Source of the DNA: a virus
IMG/VR virus record: IMGVR_UViG_3300020438_000190
Location: 1-29,245 of that record
Strand: one strand, 5' to 3'
DNA length: 29,245 bases
The position numbers and the translations under genes are program-made. This document shows, piece after piece, positions 1 through 8,097 of the stretch; the first letter of the stretch is position 1, and every line of letters begins with the position of its first letter. The notes under the pieces were generated by a model. That model worked only from the letters and a program-made list of their open reading frames with translations, ran no database searches and had not been told where the DNA came from.

Positions 1-7
1 TAAAGAA

Positions 8-574
8 CTATTTTGCTTTTTTTGCTTTGATGTGTTTCGCTATTTTCTTAGCATATTCAGGCTTTAAGAAGTCTATTCTTGCCCATGGCTCTTTATTATA
101 TCCTTCTTCTTCTGCCCATCTCACAAAGTATCCTACTTCTTTACCATGTGCTTCAACTTCCCATGGGGAATCCCAATAGTCCATCTTCTTAGTATTATAT
201 GCTTTCTTCTTATAACGAGTTCTAACTCCATCAGAATACTCATACATATCACCAGATGCCCATTGTTTAACATGACACATTTCATGAGCAATAGTTTCTA
301 GCATGTGTCTTAACTTAGACTGTTCCTCTACCTGTATCTTAAATTTTTTTGGACGATATAAGTCATCATCAATCCAAGATAATCCCTGGACTTTTTCTTT
401 AATGTATAAGTTCTTTTGAATATAGATGTTTACTGTGACAGATGTTCGGAGTCGAACATCCATGGTTTTTCTTGATACCCAGTGTGCAATGGATCTCACA
501 AGTTTCCTCGTGTCCCTATCGCCACCTCTGACATTGATTATTGCTTTATCTCTGTACCAATTGTTTTGTGCCAT
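8..574 (-). CDS. SprT-like zinc metallopeptidase
   Basis: The 188-residue protein has a zinc-metallopeptidase HExxH motif, HEMCH at about residues 97-101, in a hydrophobic helix context (ETIAHEMCHVKQW). A downstream SPWEVEAHGKE stretch near 136-146 could supply the third metal ligand. This layout fits small SprT-like domains, whose eukaryotic relative SPRTN digests proteins crosslinked to DNA. No signal peptide or membrane segment is seen, so it should act in the cytoplasm. It is the last gene of a run that begins with the inositol-phosphate-synthase-like gene, and its first 29 bases overlap the P-loop kinase gene. The location beside predicted DNA-modification enzymes suggests a DNA-linked substrate, but that is inference. 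The fold assignment is reasonably firm; the substrate is unknown. Confidence 0.75.
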   Translation of the reverse strand: MAQNNWYRDKAIINVRGGDRDTRKLVRSIAHWVSRKTMDVRLRTSVTVNIYIQKNLYIKEKVQGLSWIDDDLYRPKKFKIQVEEQSKLRHMLETIAHEMCHVKQWASGDMYEYSDGVRTRYKKKAYNTKKMDYWDSPWEVEAHGKEVGYFVRWAEEEGYNKEPWARIDFLKPEYAKKIAKHIKAKKAK

Positions 575-1127
575 CTGCTATATTTAGTTTTTCCAAGATA
601 TGATTTATTAGGACTAATTGATCCTCTGAATCGTTATTATTAAACTCCTCTATATAAGGCATGATGTCAAAGTTAGATAATATGTTATTTATCTTGGTTC
701 TCCTTGATTTCAGGAACTTCTCGTCCTGATTGTCTGCTCTGGAGACATGTCTTTCATCTAGGGTACTTGGGTCTGCCTTCATGTAAATTATGCTCATATC
801 GTGTCCCTGAGTAAGCATTTCTGTAAGAAATGAGCCTGAAAACAGTCGATCTCCCTCAAATACGATATTCACTCCCGATGGAGCATAAGAATCTTTAAAC
901 CATTCTATTGCCTTTGGCTGTACTGCCATTGACAATCTATCAGTGCCACAGAACATGTGTGCTTCATTGAAATAATCTTTTCCGAGAACAATAGTATTAA
1001 TGTCTTTACACCACATACCATATAATAGATCTGTAAGTTTTACATCTTCCCATTTATATGGTTTCATCCATTGTTTCATCAATGTTGATTTACCTGTTGC
1101 TGGTTCTCCACCAATCGCTATAATCAT
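546..1127 (-). CDS. P-loop kinase, candidate hydroxymethyl-pyrimidine DNA kinase
   Basis: A 193-residue P-loop protein with Walker A GGEPATGKST at residues 6-15, a GTDRLSM segment at 61-67, FEGDRLF at 90-96 (a likely Walker B/substrate region) and a basic, arginine-rich lid-like stretch near 124-144. Generic small-molecule kinase is the safe call. The GTDxLS and GDRLF segments and the setting (TET/JBP-like dioxygenase, transferase-like protein, HAD phosphatase) recall phage 5-hydroxymethyl-deoxyuridine DNA kinases, which phosphorylate the hydroxymethyl group of the base in DNA before a nucleophile is added. Its start overlaps the stop of the HAD gene as TAATG, with a GGAGG ribosome-binding site just upstream, so the two are translationally coupled. 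It could instead be a nucleoside or polynucleotide 5'-kinase. Confidence 0.7.
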   Translation of the reverse strand: MIIAIGGEPATGKSTLMKQWMKPYKWEDVKLTDLLYGMWCKDINTIVLGKDYFNEAHMFCGTDRLSMAVQPKAIEWFKDSYAPSGVNIVFEGDRLFSGSFLTEMLTQGHDMSIIYMKADPSTLDERHVSRADNQDEKFLKSRRTKINNILSNFDIMPYIEEFNNNDSEDQLVLINHILEKLNIADGTKQLVQR

Positions 1128-1549
1128 TATTCTCCTCCAGAGTCAAAGAAATCTTTATGTCTACAATTTTCTTTATCTACTAATTCATGCTGTAATAGTA
1201 CACATGTGATATCAGGATTTATTCTTTCGATCTCTTTTATTTGTATAGGATCGTCATCAAAATGTATTCCTATTTCTATCTCTCTTTGAACTCTTAACAT
1301 CTTTATAACATTGCCTTTATGGATACCAGAACCTTTTCTAGTTTTATTTTCAAACCTTGCTGGATTCATAAAGACTTCATTCTTAATACCTTTTGCAGAT
1401 AGCATAGCAGAAGTTTCATCCCACTCATCTATAGATCTACCTGTAATAATGACATCACTTTTTCCTGGATAAACACCATCGTGCTTACCCATATAGATAA
1501 CACCATCAATATCAAAAGTATTAATTTTAAAAGGATGCATGCTACTCAT
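1127..1549 (-). CDS. HAD-superfamily phosphatase
   Basis: A 140-residue HAD-fold protein. From the ATG at 1549 the four HAD motifs are visible: I, FDIDG (D13 and D15); II, ITGRS (about 35-39); III, a lysine near 78 in HKGNVIKML; IV, FDDDP (97-101). The family transfers phosphate through an aspartyl intermediate. An in-frame GTG at 1561 would add four residues. The ATG is preferred because AAGGTG lies nine bases before it, and it leaves only an 8-base overlap with the upstream gene. It sits between the inositol-phosphate-synthase-like gene and the P-loop kinase. It may dephosphorylate a sugar or inositol phosphate from the former, or a phosphorylated base or DNA 3' end. The size and motifs also resemble the phosphatase half of T4 polynucleotide kinase. 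Confidence 0.75.
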   Translation of the reverse strand: MSSMHPFKINTFDIDGVIYMGKHDGVYPGKSDVIITGRSIDEWDETSAMLSAKGIKNEVFMNPARFENKTRKGSGIHKGNVIKMLRVQREIEIGIHFDDDPIQIKEIERINPDITCVLLQHELVDKENCRHKDFFDSGGE

Positions 1550-2819
1550 AATCAGTTTCACCTTTTTGATAGGTGTATATTAAATTTTTAGCAATAGGAT
1601 TGTTTACAGTTAATTGTGGTTCAGTCATCTTAGTAAGTTCTCTTCTAGATAAAGCATCACATTCAAACTTAGCATCTTCTGTTTTTAATTGTACAGGTGG
1701 AGTCTTTTGCGTCCAAGCACTTGGACCTCTTAAGAAACCAACTATATTCATTTCAGAAGCAACCTTACAGAAACGAATAGCTGATACAACTACACCTCCT
1801 GAGTTTGGCGAATCTTGTACTGACATCCTTGCTGACATTTCATATCTAGCACCACCAAAACCATAAGCAACTATATCTAAGTTGGCAATCTTATTATCAG
1901 AGCCAACATATGTTCCTCCAGGTTTTTGGAATACTGTTAAACTTGGACCAGCATATAAAGTCATTCCTGCAGTAGATTCATCTCTAACTACATTCTGACC
2001 TTTTAAAACATTCTCTTTAGAAATATGTTTAGATTTTAATCTTTCTTTATAAGCCATATTCAAGAAGTCAGTATTTGCTGTTCTTCCTGTTCTAATATTT
2101 TCTTGACCTTGTGTAGATCCTGCTGCCATATTCATTTGAATATGTTGCGTCACTTGTAAACCTGAATCCAACATCGCACCCTGTAATACTTCAGATAATC
2201 TAGAAGCACCCCATGCCGATCTCATATCAGATCCTACAATAGTAAGATTAGAGTCAATAAACTTTTGTTCTATGACTTTTGTTTTTTCAGTTTCAATAAG
2301 TGTTGGAATACAGTTTACGAAATGAACACCAGCAAGTATTGCTGCATCTATATAGAACTCTGTTGCTTTTTCAGAACCAACAGGAAGATAATTTATAATT
2401 ACATCAACCTTGTGGTTTTTTAATTTAGCAGCAACCTGTCCTTTAGATAAAGCAGTTTCTGCTCCTGTTCTAAATGAAACATTTTCTGGATAGTCAAGCA
2501 TGTGTGAAGCAACACCATCTAGTTCTGGACTAGAATAAACCATACTGTCTTGTGATACACATGTATAATCTATTTCTTCTACATGATGCATAGCACAGTT
2601 TGGTTCTGCTCTTAATGCTTGTGCTAATGGTTTCCCAACTTTCCTAGGATCTACATCGAAGCCACAAACGAATTCGATATCATTTACAGTGTATCCTCCA
2701 ATATCTGGATACATTAAACCTATTTTATCTTGGGGATTTTGAATATAATATTGTACACCTTCAACTAATGACTTTGCACAATTACCAGTGCCAATGATGG
2801 CGACCTTAATTTTTGACAT
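1542..2819 (-). CDS. Divergent myo-inositol-1-phosphate synthase-like enzyme
   Basis: A 425-residue protein that aligns by eye along its length with bacterial-type myo-inositol-phosphate synthases, which convert glucose-6-phosphate to inositol phosphate using NAD. Landmarks are the Rossmann motif GTGNCA (10-15), YLPVGSEKA (144-152), ERLKSKHISK (259-268) and QDSPNSGG (335-342). Two features are odd. The segment usually close to IVGDDIKSQ reads IVGSDMRSA (194-202), changing an aspartate and a lysine of the active-site region. There is also an insertion of about 13 residues (235-248) before the family's TDFxNM segment. The chemistry may therefore be altered. It has its own promoter (2900-2928), and AAGGAG lies seven bases before the ATG. 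It heads the run ending with the SprT-like gene, next to predicted DNA-modification genes, so its product may be a base adduct rather than a free metabolite. Confidence 0.85.
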   Translation of the reverse strand: MSKIKVAIIGTGNCAKSLVEGVQYYIQNPQDKIGLMYPDIGGYTVNDIEFVCGFDVDPRKVGKPLAQALRAEPNCAMHHVEEIDYTCVSQDSMVYSSPELDGVASHMLDYPENVSFRTGAETALSKGQVAAKLKNHKVDVIINYLPVGSEKATEFYIDAAILAGVHFVNCIPTLIETEKTKVIEQKFIDSNLTIVGSDMRSAWGASRLSEVLQGAMLDSGLQVTQHIQMNMAAGSTQGQENIRTGRTANTDFLNMAYKERLKSKHISKENVLKGQNVVRDESTAGMTLYAGPSLTVFQKPGGTYVGSDNKIANLDIVAYGFGGARYEMSARMSVQDSPNSGGVVVSAIRFCKVASEMNIVGFLRGPSAWTQKTPPVQLKTEDAKFECDALSRRELTKMTEPQLTVNNPIAKNLIYTYQKGETDYE

Positions 2820-2899
2820 ATTGTTTCTCCTTTATATCAGTTTATTAGAGTGTGATATTTGACTGGATCAGAGTAGCACACTTTTCAATATATATAAGA

Positions 2900-2928
2900 A
2901 TTCTATACTAGAATTTCTTAAAAGTAAA
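2900..2928 (-). promoter_or_regulatory. Promoter of the inositol-phosphate-synthase-like gene
   Basis: On the minus strand, -35 TTTACT (2928-2923) and -10 TAGAAT (2905-2900) are separated by exactly 17 bases, with the extended TTTACTTTTAAG motif seen at other promoters in the window. The -35 abuts the stop codon of the upstream gene. The predicted transcript starts near 2893, leaving a leader of about 73 bases that includes a short AGTGTG/CACACT inverted repeat and a good ribosome-binding site. Confidence 0.8.
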
Positions 2929-4102
2929 CCTCCAAGCCAACTTTTTCTCCTGCCATTTTTGCTTGATATGCATCAATACATTTGACTGCTTCTTTTTCAA
3001 AAGCACCCTTGTTGTAGAACCAATTAGGATCCATTCCAGTTTCCTTATACATATCTGGCATAAATGGATAATCTTCATGGAGATTAATCATCTGACCAGT
3101 CTTTTTACATAAATCTCTTAGGGCAAGACTTTCCCTTTTTTTCTGTACGAGTGGATGATGTTTAGCAACAGCATCTTCAAAGAAAGCATCATAGTTCACT
3201 ATGCCTTCCCATTGTTCTTTTAAAAATGTTCCTCTAGAATAATGGTCACCTGAAGAGTGTCCACCATAATCGCCACCAAGCATTAGTTTCTTATATTGAC
3301 ATAGATGAGATTCTAAAAGAAAATTTGTAAGAACTTTAGAATTTTTATCTGATATAGAATCTTTGGCTTTAGCATAAATATATTTTTCTTCATTATGTAC
3401 ATTTTCCATATCATTACTTGATAGCTTTGCACCTTTGGCTTCAATAAGATTATCCCAACCTTTTAAATAACAAAGACCAGATCTAACACTCCAGTTAGAT
3501 TTGTCAGTAGCCAACATTGTTTCTGGCTCTAAAGGTACTTCAGCTGTTTCTTTTAATGCTTGACAAAATAACCATGTAGTCATTCTACCATATTTATGTA
3601 TCTTCTGTGCTTCCTCATACATATTAAAAAAAGATTGACTTGGGTCATCTACTAATTGATTGTCTACCCATGCTTTAATAGAACCATAAGGCATAATCAA
3701 TTCTTGCATAGATTTTACTTGTTCAGCAATTCTACCTTTATTATATTTTGTATCACGAGCATATCTTTGTTTATCTAAATGCTCAACATTCCATTCTTCT
3801 AATTCTTTTATATTAATTTCAAATAGATTTGGGAAGTTCCAATATATTGCCCAAGCCATTTCTGTTTGATAAGTACAACCAAATATTAAAGAGTACCAGA
3901 GTTTCTGTTCCTCAGTCATAGGTTTTTGTGTAGGGGATTTATCGCCAGTTGCATCACGATAAGTGTTAGCTGGCATGTAGTGGTCAAGATCGTTATAAGT
4001 TAGTCGCCAATCTAACCATAATAAGAATCCTTGTTCTCTATTCTCAGGGAGTCGCCAATCTTTATATTCTTTATCTTTATTATCTGGGTGTAAATATTTC
4101 AT
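2918..4102 (-). CDS. Candidate aGPT-pyrophosphorylase/amino acid:DNA transferase-like protein
   Basis: A 394-residue soluble protein rich in Trp, Tyr and charged residues. By eye it resembles the alpha-glutamyl/putrescinyl-thymine pyrophosphorylase group, DNA-glycosylase-like helical proteins predicted or shown to displace an activated phosphate on 5-hydroxymethyl-uracil with an amino acid or amine in phage DNA. Segments supporting this are ARDTKYNKGRIAEQV (115-129), IHKYGRMTTWLFCQAL (168-183) and the NWSVRSGLCYLKGWD stretch (203-217). A glycine/histidine-rich GGDYGGHSSGDHYSRG segment lies near 276-291. I recognise the pattern but cannot align it here, so the family call is tentative. The gene overlaps the FkbM methyltransferase gene by ATGA and is the last of the gp41-dioxygenase-methyltransferase run. 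The promoter of the next gene begins at its stop codon. Confidence 0.5.
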   Translation of the reverse strand: MKYLHPDNKDKEYKDWRLPENREQGFLLWLDWRLTYNDLDHYMPANTYRDATGDKSPTQKPMTEEQKLWYSLIFGCTYQTEMAWAIYWNFPNLFEINIKELEEWNVEHLDKQRYARDTKYNKGRIAEQVKSMQELIMPYGSIKAWVDNQLVDDPSQSFFNMYEEAQKIHKYGRMTTWLFCQALKETAEVPLEPETMLATDKSNWSVRSGLCYLKGWDNLIEAKGAKLSSNDMENVHNEEKYIYAKAKDSISDKNSKVLTNFLLESHLCQYKKLMLGGDYGGHSSGDHYSRGTFLKEQWEGIVNYDAFFEDAVAKHHPLVQKKRESLALRDLCKKTGQMINLHEDYPFMPDMYKETGMDPNWFYNKGAFEKEAVKCIDAYQAKMAGEKVGLEVYF

Positions 4103-4830
4103 CGTTTATATAGAGTATCCATACCCCATATGTTTCTGTACTTAACTTCTTCACCTAAGAACATTACTTGCTTATCTCCTGGGACTAAATTTAATTGTTC
4201 TTGTAAAGGTTTGAAACCTTGCTCAATAAATTTGGCTCGTTGATTGCTTTCATAATCTGATAGTATTCTATCTGACCAGTGGAACTCTAAAGACATCTGT
4301 TTGATACTTTCAGGAATAAACCAATCTGGTTCAAAGATACGATATTCTTCACCCTCAACATCACACTTTAAATGTGTTGGTTGGTAAATATCAAATAATT
4401 TTTTTGCTTGTACTGTTGGAACTTTGACTTGATTTTTTCTCATGTTCTTCGCAGCATTACTTTTTGGATTAGTAGTGCCTGAACAAAATTCTTGTTTACT
4501 TCCTGTTAGATATAAAGTTATCTCAGGAATATCTTGAGTAGTGACTGCAGCATTAATTAAACAAAATCTTTCATCATGCCCTAGATTCTTTTCACATACT
4601 TCAAAATTTTCAGGATGACATTCTACACCAATATATTGTTTTATATTTGTATCAAGTAGCATTCTTCCGAAAGCACCTATGTTCATGCCCCAGTCCATAA
4701 CTATGGCACCATCAAGATTATCAAAGTTTGAATAATTAGACAGGCATTGATTTACCATATCTTTATCTACATTAAGACCTTTGCCATCAATCTCACGAAT
4801 GTATGTGTTTTTAAATATTCTATAATCCAT
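4099..4830 (-). CDS. FkbM-family SAM-dependent methyltransferase
   Basis: A 243-residue class I methyltransferase. The SAM-binding motif I is VMDWGMNIGAFGR (44-56), followed by the acidic loop GVECHPEN (68-75). The FkbM signature LKCDVEGEE (154-162) matches the family's LKxDVEGxE. FkbM enzymes usually O-methylate sugars or polyketides, so this one should methylate a small hydroxylated group rather than plain cytosine or adenine. Its start overlaps the dioxygenase stop as TAATG, and its stop overlaps the next start as ATGA, so it is translated with both neighbours. A role in capping a hypermodified base is inferred from position alone. An alternative is methylation of a glycan. Confidence 0.8.
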   Translation of the reverse strand: MDYRIFKNTYIREIDGKGLNVDKDMVNQCLSNYSNFDNLDGAIVMDWGMNIGAFGRMLLDTNIKQYIGVECHPENFEVCEKNLGHDERFCLINAAVTTQDIPEITLYLTGSKQEFCSGTTNPKSNAAKNMRKNQVKVPTVQAKKLFDIYQPTHLKCDVEGEEYRIFEPDWFIPESIKQMSLEFHWSDRILSDYESNQRAKFIEQGFKPLQEQLNLVPGDKQVMFLGEEVKYRNIWGMDTLYKR

Positions 4831-6131
4831 TAAAAGAAATCTGCTAGAGAGGAAGATTGACTGTCAGGGTGGTATTGAGAAACCACATCACTTCCTAGTT
4901 TACTTTCAAGAAAGTCATACCATTCTTTCTCATCCCACATCCCAGGACTAATACCATTCCAAAGTTTTCTTTGTAGAGGATGTTCTTTATTAGTTCTACG
5001 AGCAATAACATAATCTTCACGAGCTCGTTCATAATCCCAGCTTCCTAGTTCTAACATCTTCTCTCTGAAATAACATACGAAAGATATTCGTTCAGCACTT
5101 TCATCTTCCATAACCATTGGTGTATTACCATGTATTCCTTCATGATTATTAATTAATAACAAATCTCCAGGACGAATATTAATAGCAACTTTATATTCAG
5201 GAAGTATTAGATACCCACCAGAATATTTACCATTATTTGATACGACTGTAAGATTAGAGAATCCTTCATGTAAATCACCAAAGTCTCGATGATAAGCTGT
5301 TCTGAAAGTTTTATTAACAGTAGCAGTAGTAAATGGTGTCCCAGGAATAATAAACTTTGAATCTAGTTTATCACATGCTTCCATTTGTTTACCATACCTG
5401 ACTGGCAATAGTTCTTCAAATCCTTTAGATAATTGTTGTAAGAAAGGGAATCCTTGTTTAAACTTCTCAGGATTATCTCTAGTGAAAGTTGTAGGACGAC
5501 CAAAAGGAATACGAGGATATCTATCAAAGAATCCTGCGATACCTGAGAAAACTGAATTAGCATAAGAAGTTGTAGATGTTAATTTATCATTTACTCTTGT
5601 TGCTTCTGTAATCATTTCATCTCTAGGCAATACTCTTACTTCCTCAACCCAGTTTTCAAATACGAAATCTTCTTCAGCTACTTTCTGTGCCAACCAGACT
5701 TTACCACGACTGTCATCGGCAATCTTTTCTCTACCTTTATATTCTTGTCGTATAGCTTCTACAGGATCCGAGCCATCAAGTGTAGCTGATGGTGACATAA
5801 AATATTGTAGTAAAGCATTATGATAATTAGTGACCCAATCTCTAGTTCCTAGAGCAACTGTTTTTTCACTACCTGCTGCGAGACCACGATTCTCAGTGGC
5901 ACCTGCTGCTTCACGCAAACCATTATATGCTTCATCTTGTTGTTCTTGTGTAAACCAATTTTTTCTAAACTTAAATATAATATTGGCTTCAGAGTTTTCT
6001 TCACCCATAGGAGTGGGTGCATAAAAGTCGCAATCCCAATCACACAATAATTCATAATCATTTTCGTCCCCAAATAATCCTAGCTTGTCTTCACAATCAA
6101 ATTTCTTTGGTGCTGTTATTACTTTTGTCAT
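4830..6131 (-). CDS. TET/JBP-type 2-oxoglutarate/Fe(II) DNA dioxygenase
   Basis: A 433-residue protein whose region from about 265 to 360 has the TET/JBP layout. It contains NKTFRTAYHRDFGD with the HxD iron ligands H281 and D283, a GGYLILPEY strand (305-313) and RPGDLLLINNHEGIHGNTP, with the distal histidine most likely H334. R348 in ERISF is the likely 2-oxoglutarate anchor. The family hydroxylates the methyl of thymine or 5-methylcytosine in DNA. No cytosine methyltransferase is present in the window, so thymine is the simplest substrate. The first roughly 200 residues are unassigned. The last six residues, SLADFF, closely match the SLEDFF end of the DNA polymerase and look like a sliding-clamp peptide. 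The ATG overlaps the gp41 stop by ATGA, so expression is coupled to the replicative helicase. Confidence 0.85.
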   Translation of the reverse strand: MTKVITAPKKFDCEDKLGLFGDENDYELLCDWDCDFYAPTPMGEENSEANIIFKFRKNWFTQEQQDEAYNGLREAAGATENRGLAAGSEKTVALGTRDWVTNYHNALLQYFMSPSATLDGSDPVEAIRQEYKGREKIADDSRGKVWLAQKVAEEDFVFENWVEEVRVLPRDEMITEATRVNDKLTSTTSYANSVFSGIAGFFDRYPRIPFGRPTTFTRDNPEKFKQGFPFLQQLSKGFEELLPVRYGKQMEACDKLDSKFIIPGTPFTTATVNKTFRTAYHRDFGDLHEGFSNLTVVSNNGKYSGGYLILPEYKVAINIRPGDLLLINNHEGIHGNTPMVMEDESAERISFVCYFREKMLELGSWDYERAREDYVIARRTNKEHPLQRKLWNGISPGMWDEKEWYDFLESKLGSDVVSQYHPDSQSSSLADFF

Positions 6132-7519
6132 ACTTTGAACCCTTCTAAATTCATTCTTTCACCAGCTTCACTTTTGTCGAAAACAGCTCCGACATCTTTT
6201 TCTTCTTGCCCTGCGTCCATTATATTAGTTTGTGCTGATGACTCTACATTATATAATCGCATCTTATTCTTATCAACTCCGACCACGAATCTTTTATAAT
6301 AGTTTGGATCAGAATATCTATTCTTAAGTTGCTTAATCATCCATTGTCCCATATTGTCTAGTTCTTCACTAGCAATAATTGCGAACATTAAGTCAGCAGT
6401 TGCTGGTAAACCAAAAGACTCCGAAGTATCTTCAAGACCAACATCTGTATTATTATAACCACCTCTTGTCGTTTGAGTAGCTGATACGAGAGGACAATTA
6501 TATTCAACTGCCAGTCCTCTAAGTTCTTCGGCAATAGATTTAATGTAAGAATATGTATTTACATTAGATCCCATCTTTAATCTTTGTGAAGCACAGATAT
6601 TCAAATAGTCAATGAATATAATATCTGGCTTGAAACCTTTTTTCATTTTTAGTTCTTCAAGTAATGCTCTGAAGTGACCAGCATGAGCAGACCCTGTAGG
6701 ATATTCTTTTACAATTAATTTACCTTTGTTTGTATCTTTAATTTTATTAATTCTTTTACTGAAGATCCCATGGTCAATAACTTTAATTTCATCCATACCC
6801 AAGTTCAATAAGTTTGCGTCAATCCTTTCAGATATTTTTTCTTCAGCCATCTCCATAGTAATATAAAGAACATTCATACCCTCAGCCAAAACTGATGAAG
6901 CATGATGACACATAAACAAAGATTTACCAACACCTGTACCAGCCATAGCAATGTTAAGAGTTTTTTTACTCAAGCCACCTCTAGTAATAGTATTCAATAA
7001 ATCAATATCAAACTTAATCTTCTCTTCAACTTTATGATAAAATTCAAACCTGTCGTCAGCATCTTCTAGATAATCATGACCAACAGAATTATCAAAACAA
7101 ACACCCAAAGCATCCTGCATCATTTTAGGAATAGCATCTTTGGTATGTACTTTATCTCTACCATCAATAATCTTAATAGCATCCATAACAGTATTATATA
7201 CTGCTCTTTCCTTACACCATTCTTCAGTCTTATCATATAACCAAGTTTCATTTACTGGATTATTTTCTTTTAATTCTGAAACTTTATCTTGAATAGATTT
7301 ATGGTCGTTTTCAAATAAGTCTTTACGATTAAAGACCTCGTTGGCAATCATGTCTGGATTAGGAACATTATTATATGTAAGGAATAATTTTGTATATTCC
7401 TCAAACAATATTCTTTCATTGCGTTCTTCAAAGTATTCAGGCTTGATGAATGGAATCACCTTGCGTGAGAACTCGTCATTATGTAATAGATTATTTAAGA
7501 TAGTTTCTTCAATACGCAT
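6128..7519 (-). CDS. 41: Replicative DNA helicase (gp41, DnaB-like)
   Basis: A 463-residue DnaB-family helicase, close to T4 gp41 in length. Walker A is GTGVGKS (194-200), Walker B is IIFIDYLN (300-307), and the RecA-like core runs to about residue 420. The N-terminal roughly 150 residues are the usual helical domain. It unwinds DNA ahead of gp43 and recruits primase. A promoter with TTGACT and TAGAAT lies immediately upstream, and its -10 ends seven bases before the ATG. No Shine-Dalgarno sequence is visible, so the message is predicted to be leaderless or nearly so. Its stop overlaps the start of the dioxygenase gene, making gp41 the first gene of a transcription unit that continues into the predicted DNA-modification genes. 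Confidence 0.95.
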   Translation of the reverse strand: MRIEETILNNLLHNDEFSRKVIPFIKPEYFEERNERILFEEYTKLFLTYNNVPNPDMIANEVFNRKDLFENDHKSIQDKVSELKENNPVNETWLYDKTEEWCKERAVYNTVMDAIKIIDGRDKVHTKDAIPKMMQDALGVCFDNSVGHDYLEDADDRFEFYHKVEEKIKFDIDLLNTITRGGLSKKTLNIAMAGTGVGKSLFMCHHASSVLAEGMNVLYITMEMAEEKISERIDANLLNLGMDEIKVIDHGIFSKRINKIKDTNKGKLIVKEYPTGSAHAGHFRALLEELKMKKGFKPDIIFIDYLNICASQRLKMGSNVNTYSYIKSIAEELRGLAVEYNCPLVSATQTTRGGYNNTDVGLEDTSESFGLPATADLMFAIIASEELDNMGQWMIKQLKNRYSDPNYYKRFVVGVDKNKMRLYNVESSAQTNIMDAGQEEKDVGAVFDKSEAGERMNLEGFKV

Positions 7520-7526
7520 AATTTAT

Positions 7527-7555
7527 ATTCTATCTGAAAAAAAGTTAAAAGTCAA
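7527..7555 (-). promoter_or_regulatory. Promoter of gp41 and the DNA-modification genes
   Basis: Minus strand -35 TTGACT (7555-7550), 17-base spacer and -10 TAGAAT (7532-7527). This is the closest of the set to the bacterial sigma-70 consensus. It shares the TTTTAA extension after the -35 seen at the TTTACT promoters. Only seven bases (7526-7520) separate the -10 from the gp41 ATG, so transcription should begin at or within a few bases of the start codon. Confidence 0.8.
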
Positions 7556-8097
7556 GAATCGTCCTGTATCGGCTCAATCTCATCTTGCATTTGTTTGGAA
7601 TATGTATAGGTCTCTGGCTCAACTGCTTTGATTGCTTCTTTCATTTCATCTTCGCCACCTCTGAAAAGAACTTGCTTCTCAGCCATTTGTTCTTTTATCA
7701 TAGCCATTAAAAAGTCACCAAGTATTTTTTCAACTTCAACCTTTGGTACTGTCCTATATTTATCTGGACCCTCGATCTCATAATTGTAATCAAGTTTAAT
7801 AGTTTCATCCTCAGTGGGTTGAAATGCTACTTTACCAAAGGAAACAATCTTATCCTGTAAAATACCCTCTGTGATTTTAAGTTTCATAAACCCTTGTTCG
7901 TTGGTTTCTTCTAAGACTTCGTGGGGTAATTGTTCCTGAGCAGTTGCTCGCAACTTGTCAGTATGATAATTTTTAGTTTCCCATTCTTCTTTTGCTTTTA
8001 GATAATCCTCTTCCGAGACATAATCATTAGCAGAATGAATAGGTAGATATTCCTTGGGGTTATTCCCCTGAATTATCTCGCTCAACTTCTTTTTCAT
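7552..8097 (-). CDS. Unknown protein between uvsX and gp41
   Basis: A 181-residue acidic, soluble protein with no signal peptide or membrane segment. I do not recognise a domain. It has a charged N-terminal third ([14 protein letters not shown]), a central region likely to form beta strands (about 70-115) and a C-terminal helix-rich, Glu-rich tail. GAGG is seven bases before the ATG at 8097, and the gene overlaps the 3' end of uvsX by 38 bases in another frame. The gp41 promoter starts within its last codons. Its conserved-looking position between recombinase and helicase suggests a role in replication or recombination, but nothing in the sequence shows one. Confidence 0.8.
   Translation of the reverse strand: MKKKLSEIIQGNNPKEYLPIHSANDYVSEEDYLKAKEEWETKNYHTDKLRATAQEQLPHEVLEETNEQGFMKLKITEGILQDKIVSFGKVAFQPTEDETIKLDYNYEIEGPDKYRTVPKVEVEKILGDFLMAMIKEQMAEKQVLFRGGEDEMKEAIKAVEPETYTYSKQMQDEIEPIQDDS

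Noticed and set aside
1542-2819. The synthase-like gene as a simple auxiliary metabolic gene for host inositol.
   Set aside because: Altered active-site segment and placement among DNA-modification genes make this less likely, though it is not excluded.
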